60,302 nt of DNA. It comes from Clostridiales bacterium. GTDB lineage: Bacteria > Bacillota > Clostridia > Saccharofermentanales > Saccharofermentanaceae. Every line of letters begins with the position of its first letter. The first letter of the stretch is position 1. Both the position numbers and the translations under genes were made by a program. Shown here in pieces: positions 57,785 to 60,302 of this stretch. The stretch lies in NCBI GenBank assembly GCA_017961235.1, contig JAGCXQ010000013.1, positions 1 to 60,302 of the forward strand, read 5' to 3'. The notes under the pieces were generated by a model. It made no database searches. It was not told where the DNA came from and saw only the letters and a program-made list of their open reading frames with translations.

Positions 57785-58777
57785 ATGGCCGGTATTTATC
57801 AATCAATCACAGAGTTAGTAGGAAGAACACCGCTTTTGCAGCTGAACGGTTATAACAAAGCAAATGGTTTACAGGCCGATGTCATCGGTAAACTTGAGTA
57901 TTTTAATCCGAACCAGAGCGTAAAAGACCGTATCGCTCTTGCCATGATCGAAGATGCGGAGAAGTCCGGGAAACTGAAGCCGGGCTTTACTGTTGTCGAG
58001 ACGACGAGCGGTAATACGGGTATTGGTCTGGCGGCCATCGCCGCATCAAAAGGATATCCTTTCCGTGTATATATTCAGGATCAGGTATCTGAGGAACGTT
58101 TCAAGGTCATTCATGCATTTGGCGGAAAGACGATCAAACTTACTGAAGAGCCGACACTGGGACGAGTTCTCAAAGAGACGAATGGTGACTTTGTCGCTGC
58201 GATCGCAGCACTGAAAGAAGAAGTCCTCAGCAAGGAAGATAACATCGTTTTTGTTGACCAGTGCTCCAACCCGGCAAACCCGAACATCCACAGAGTAACT
58301 ACAGGTCCCGAGATCTGGGAAGACACAGAAGGCAAGGTCGATATCCTCGTTGCCTGCGTAGGTACAGGTGGAACGATCTCCGGAGCAGGCGGATTCTTAA
58401 AGTCGAAGAATCCGAATATTAAAGTAGTCGGTGTACAGCCGGGACCCAATTCTCTCCCGAGTGACGAGAAGCCGGAACCGGATGAAGAGATCACCGGTGT
58501 ACATCCTTTCTCAGGTGTTCCGGATAACATTATCCCGGCAACTTTGGACCGTAACATCTATGACGAGGTCATTGCCGTGGAAGCACTCGATGCATATAAG
58601 GCAGCAAGACAGGTCGCAAAAAAAGACGGTATCCTCATCGGTACATCTTCCGGAGCAGCGCTCTTTGCCGCTACTCAACTTGCCAAGAGACCCGAGAATA
58701 AAGGAAAGAAGATCGTTGCTGTCTTCCCGGATACAGGACTGCGATATCTTTCGACGAATCTTTTCGCCGAGGAGTAA
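57785..58777 (+). CDS. cysK: Cysteine synthase A (O-acetylserine sulfhydrylase)
   Basis: This is a 330-residue fold-type II PLP enzyme with PLP lysine Lys47 (NPNQSVKDR), the SGNTG loop (75-79), GTGGTISGAG and the serine-binding GTSSGAALFA. It makes cysteine from O-acetylserine and sulfide. All active-site motifs are intact and length is normal. RBS GGAGG precedes ATG 57785. The palindromic region upstream suggests regulation, probably by sulfur supply. It is adjacent to a divergent SDR gene. No serine acetyltransferase is in the window. Confidence 0.95.
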   Translation: MAGIYQSITELVGRTPLLQLNGYNKANGLQADVIGKLEYFNPNQSVKDRIALAMIEDAEKSGKLKPGFTVVETTSGNTGIGLAAIAASKGYPFRVYIQDQVSEERFKVIHAFGGKTIKLTEEPTLGRVLKETNGDFVAAIAALKEEVLSKEDNIVFVDQCSNPANPNIHRVTTGPEIWEDTEGKVDILVACVGTGGTISGAGGFLKSKNPNIKVVGVQPGPNSLPSDEKPEPDEEITGVHPFSGVPDNIIPATLDRNIYDEVIAVEALDAYKAARQVAKKDGILIGTSSGAALFAATQLAKRPENKGKKIVAVFPDTGLRYLSTNLFAEE

Positions 58778-58779
58778 TC

Positions 58780-59718
58780 TCAGAAAATATCCAGCCGCAG
58801 TTGGCGGTCGATCCAGCTCTTCTGTACTGCCTGATGAATCATATCATCAGGCATACTTGTCCCTATGAGAAAAGGGGACTTCGGATCGTGGCGGCGCATG
58901 TTTTCGCGAACCAGCGACGGATCCGTGTTGGCATAGCAGTACCTGCATAGATGTCCGCAGGTATCGTAAGCGCCGATGTCTGATCCCAGAAGACATGCGC
59001 ATTCCCCGTTTCTTTGGTTCTTCCCCGTCTTCGGAACGATCAGGTGAGAGTGAAGCGCTGTCTCATAAGTTGACACCGTCATACAGCCCGAGCAGTCCGC
59101 ACCATAAGGCGCAAGTGCTTTTCCCTCGGCACAGGGACGGATCGTCATGCCGTACTTTCTTGCGATCTCGATAAACGCTTTTCCGAGAGTCATCCGGTCA
59201 TCCAGAGAGACTTCCCGCGCCTCCGGAAAGTTTCTCTCCACTTTCTTATAGATGTCCAGGAAGCTGATGACGCAGGTCTTCGTGTAGCCGGAAAGGGTCG
59301 ATGCCATCTGCTCGAACTTCTCTATATGCCACTCCACCGAGTGAGCCGCATCGACGAGGATCGGATCGTAGCGCCAGCCCATGCTGTCCACGCCGACCCG
59401 CTCCGAAAGCTTCTGAAAAGACTCCATCACCCGATCCTTATCCGGGACATTGGGCTCGATGTCTTTTCCATAAGGCGTGATCGTCACAAACCAGTACTGT
59501 CCGTACGGATCCAGCACGTCCATCTTCGGCAGCATCGGCGCGGGATTTTTGGTGCAGAAAGAAATCAGATCCACCACATCAGAAGACAGGCTGTATCTCG
59601 TCACCTGCGACGGATTATAGGGATTACGCACGAGGACGAAGCCTTCTTTGATCCGGTTGCAGAGCCACTCGGAATAAAAGGCCGGAATATCGGTCCGCAT
59701 GCCTGTCTGGATGATCAT
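58780..59718 (-). CDS. DUF1848 family protein
   Basis: This is a 312-residue DUF1848 protein. NPYNPSQVTRYSLSSDVVDLISFCTKNP, ITPYGKDIEPNVP and WRYDPILVD are the family hallmarks. A C-terminal set of cysteines (GADCSGC, CACLLG, CGHLCRYCYAN) suggests bound Fe-S clusters. The family is a distant relative of radical-SAM and photolyase-like proteins, and its function is not known. It converges with cysK two bases away. GAGG precedes ATG 59718. Confidence 0.9.
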   Translation of the reverse strand: MIIQTGMRTDIPAFYSEWLCNRIKEGFVLVRNPYNPSQVTRYSLSSDVVDLISFCTKNPAPMLPKMDVLDPYGQYWFVTITPYGKDIEPNVPDKDRVMESFQKLSERVGVDSMGWRYDPILVDAAHSVEWHIEKFEQMASTLSGYTKTCVISFLDIYKKVERNFPEAREVSLDDRMTLGKAFIEIARKYGMTIRPCAEGKALAPYGADCSGCMTVSTYETALHSHLIVPKTGKNQRNGECACLLGSDIGAYDTCGHLCRYCYANTDPSLVRENMRRHDPKSPFLIGTSMPDDMIHQAVQKSWIDRQLRLDIF

Positions 59719-59721
59719 GTT

Positions 59722-60126
59722 CTATTCCTCTTCCAATGTCTCGGAAAACCGCAGGAGATACCCGTCCGGGTCCTGGATCAGCACCTCTTTCTCCACATAA
59801 CAGATCCCGTCGCAGCGGTACTTGCTGGTGAATATATCTTTAAACGGAACCACGCCTTTTTCTTTTATGCGGGCAACGAATTCCTCCACGTGGTCGATCT
59901 CGATCTGGAAATTGATCCCTCTTCCAAGAGGATACTCCAGCTTCCCGGTCTCCCAATGGCCGTTGATCTCGTTGATCATTAACTGCGCTTCCCCAAGCGA
60001 AAGAAAAACAAACTTATCCTCGACCCGTTCGTACTCGATCCTAAAACCCAGCACGTCCGTATAGAATCGTTTGGATTTCTCAATATCGGAAACACTCAGT
60101 TCCGGAACCAGTTGATTGAATCGCAT
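59722..60126 (-). CDS. VOC-family (glyoxalase/bleomycin-resistance-like) protein
   Basis: This is a 134-residue protein of two beta-alpha-beta-beta-beta units (VSDIEKSKRFYTDVLGFRIEY and VPFKDIFTSKYRCDGICYVE, QDPDGYLLRFSE). The metal-binding residues and substrate cannot be fixed. Members include glyoxalases, dioxygenases and antibiotic-binding proteins. AGGAG precedes ATG 60126, and it is followed three bases later by the DUF1848 gene. Confidence 0.88.
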   Translation of the reverse strand: MRFNQLVPELSVSDIEKSKRFYTDVLGFRIEYERVEDKFVFLSLGEAQLMINEINGHWETGKLEYPLGRGINFQIEIDHVEEFVARIKEKGVVPFKDIFTSKYRCDGICYVEKEVLIQDPDGYLLRFSETLEEE

Positions 60127-60162
60127 ACTCTTTTCTCCTTGAAGGGTCCCCTTCTCCTTGAA

Positions 60163-60302
60163 TCATTTCCCTAAAAGATCGGCTAACGTGTCAGATGTTT
60201 CGACCGGTGTCCAGTGACCTTCCACGCAGATCACCGGGTCTATTTTCATGATCTTATCCGCAAGTTTTCTGCTAAGCTCCTTGTCTTTTTCTCCATTGGG
60301 AA
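60163..60302 (-). CDS. C-terminal end of an unidentified protein (5' part outside window)
   Basis: The minus strand carries an open frame from the window edge to a stop at 60163-60165, giving about 46 residues ending in TSDTLADLLGK. The preceding part (DKIMKIDPVICVEGHWTPVE) has ordinary protein composition. It is followed 36 bases later by the VOC gene. The fragment is too short to name. Confidence 0.55.
   Translation of the reverse strand, partial: PNGEKDKELSRKLADKIMKIDPVICVEGHWTPVETSDTLADLLGK

Larger units (their letters stand above)
14541..59122. repeat. Iterated 10-mer AAAAGCACTT dispersed through the chromosomal part
   Basis: Exact copies by eye, as AAAAGCACTT on plus: start positions 18251, 34054, 38586, 45084, 52686, 53244, 56812. 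As the reverse complement AAGTGCTTTT: 14541, 18818, 27169, 30658, 43820, 59113. A random 60-kb sequence would hold about 0.1 copies. A further 16 sites keep the AAAAGCAC core (17042, 20793, 27077, 31099, 31513, 32365, 32596, 33203, 37486, 39712, 40820, 45650, 47125, 49127, 54354, 56259, in either orientation). Copies fall in three different codon phases, and one (14541) is intergenic, so amino-acid selection does not explain them. No exact copy is in 1-9376. The element is DNA-level; its function is not known. Confidence 0.75.

Noticed and set aside
14541..59122. AAAAGCACTT as a Chi or KOPS site
   Set aside because: Such sites are strongly strand-biased; here both orientations are about equal (7 and 6).

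Overview
The window looks like the chromosome of an anaerobic, fibre-degrading member of the Clostridia (gut or rumen type; genus not assignable by eye). The reasons are AGGAGG-type ribosome binding sites throughout, a class III (oxygen-sensitive) ribonucleotide reductase with NrdR boxes, a Firmicutes-type LexA box, a YolD/Y-family polymerase pair, a radical-SAM ThiH thiamine pathway, and a GH43 / feruloyl-esterase pair and a GH27 enzyme without signal peptides.

Positions 1-9376 are the right end of an integrative mobilizable element lodged at the 3' end of a tRNA-Ser(GCU) gene (9377-9469). Its left end lies outside the window. From the tRNA inwards it carries a tyrosine integrase, a zinc-ribbon protein, a small excisionase-like HTH protein, a replication-like DUF6291 protein with a probable antisense RNA over its leader, an oriT with nested inverted repeats, MobC, a MOBP-type relaxase with a second gene nested out of frame inside it, and then cargo. 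The cargo is a complete agr-type peptide quorum-sensing locus in the order agrA-agrC-agrB-agrD, followed by two exported proteins. The AgrD peptide has a serine where most have the ring cysteine, and agrB is out of frame by one base in a G8 tract.

From 9.5 to 19.4 kb lies a surface-polysaccharide neighbourhood: a PgaC-PgaD-like fusion synthase, a sensor diguanylate cyclase and a three-domain acyltransferase-CapA-SGNH protein, with rmuC and a hemolysin III gene between them. From 19.4 to 24.8 kb are nrdG and the nrdD-trxB-merR/methyltransferase operon. The NrdD there has a C-terminal redoxin domain, and a tandem NrdR box covers its promoter. An alanine-rich coiled-coil protein follows. The thiSFGHE operon (26.6-30.0 kb) has a structured leader that ends in a terminator.

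From 30 to 60 kb most genes are on the minus strand: an AEC transporter, an MBL hydrolase, an alpha-galactosidase operon, many small acetyltransferases, kinases, methyltransferases and HAD phosphatases, a hemicellulose-debranching pair (GH43 and feruloyl esterase), a MalY/PatB lyase, an SOS-controlled polymerase, a glycerol-1-phosphate dehydrogenase, an XRE/membrane-protein pair, cysK with a palindromic operator, and a DUF1848 protein. Several are unusual fusions: HAD-DUF4037, S51 peptidase-methyltransferase, and GH27 with an inserted sandwich domain.

Across the chromosomal part, but absent as an exact copy from the mobile element, the 10-mer AAAAGCACTT recurs 13 times (both orientations, several reading frames), with a further 16 copies of its AAAAGCAC core. 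This looks like a DNA-level iterated signal. All counts were made by eye and should be recounted by computer.
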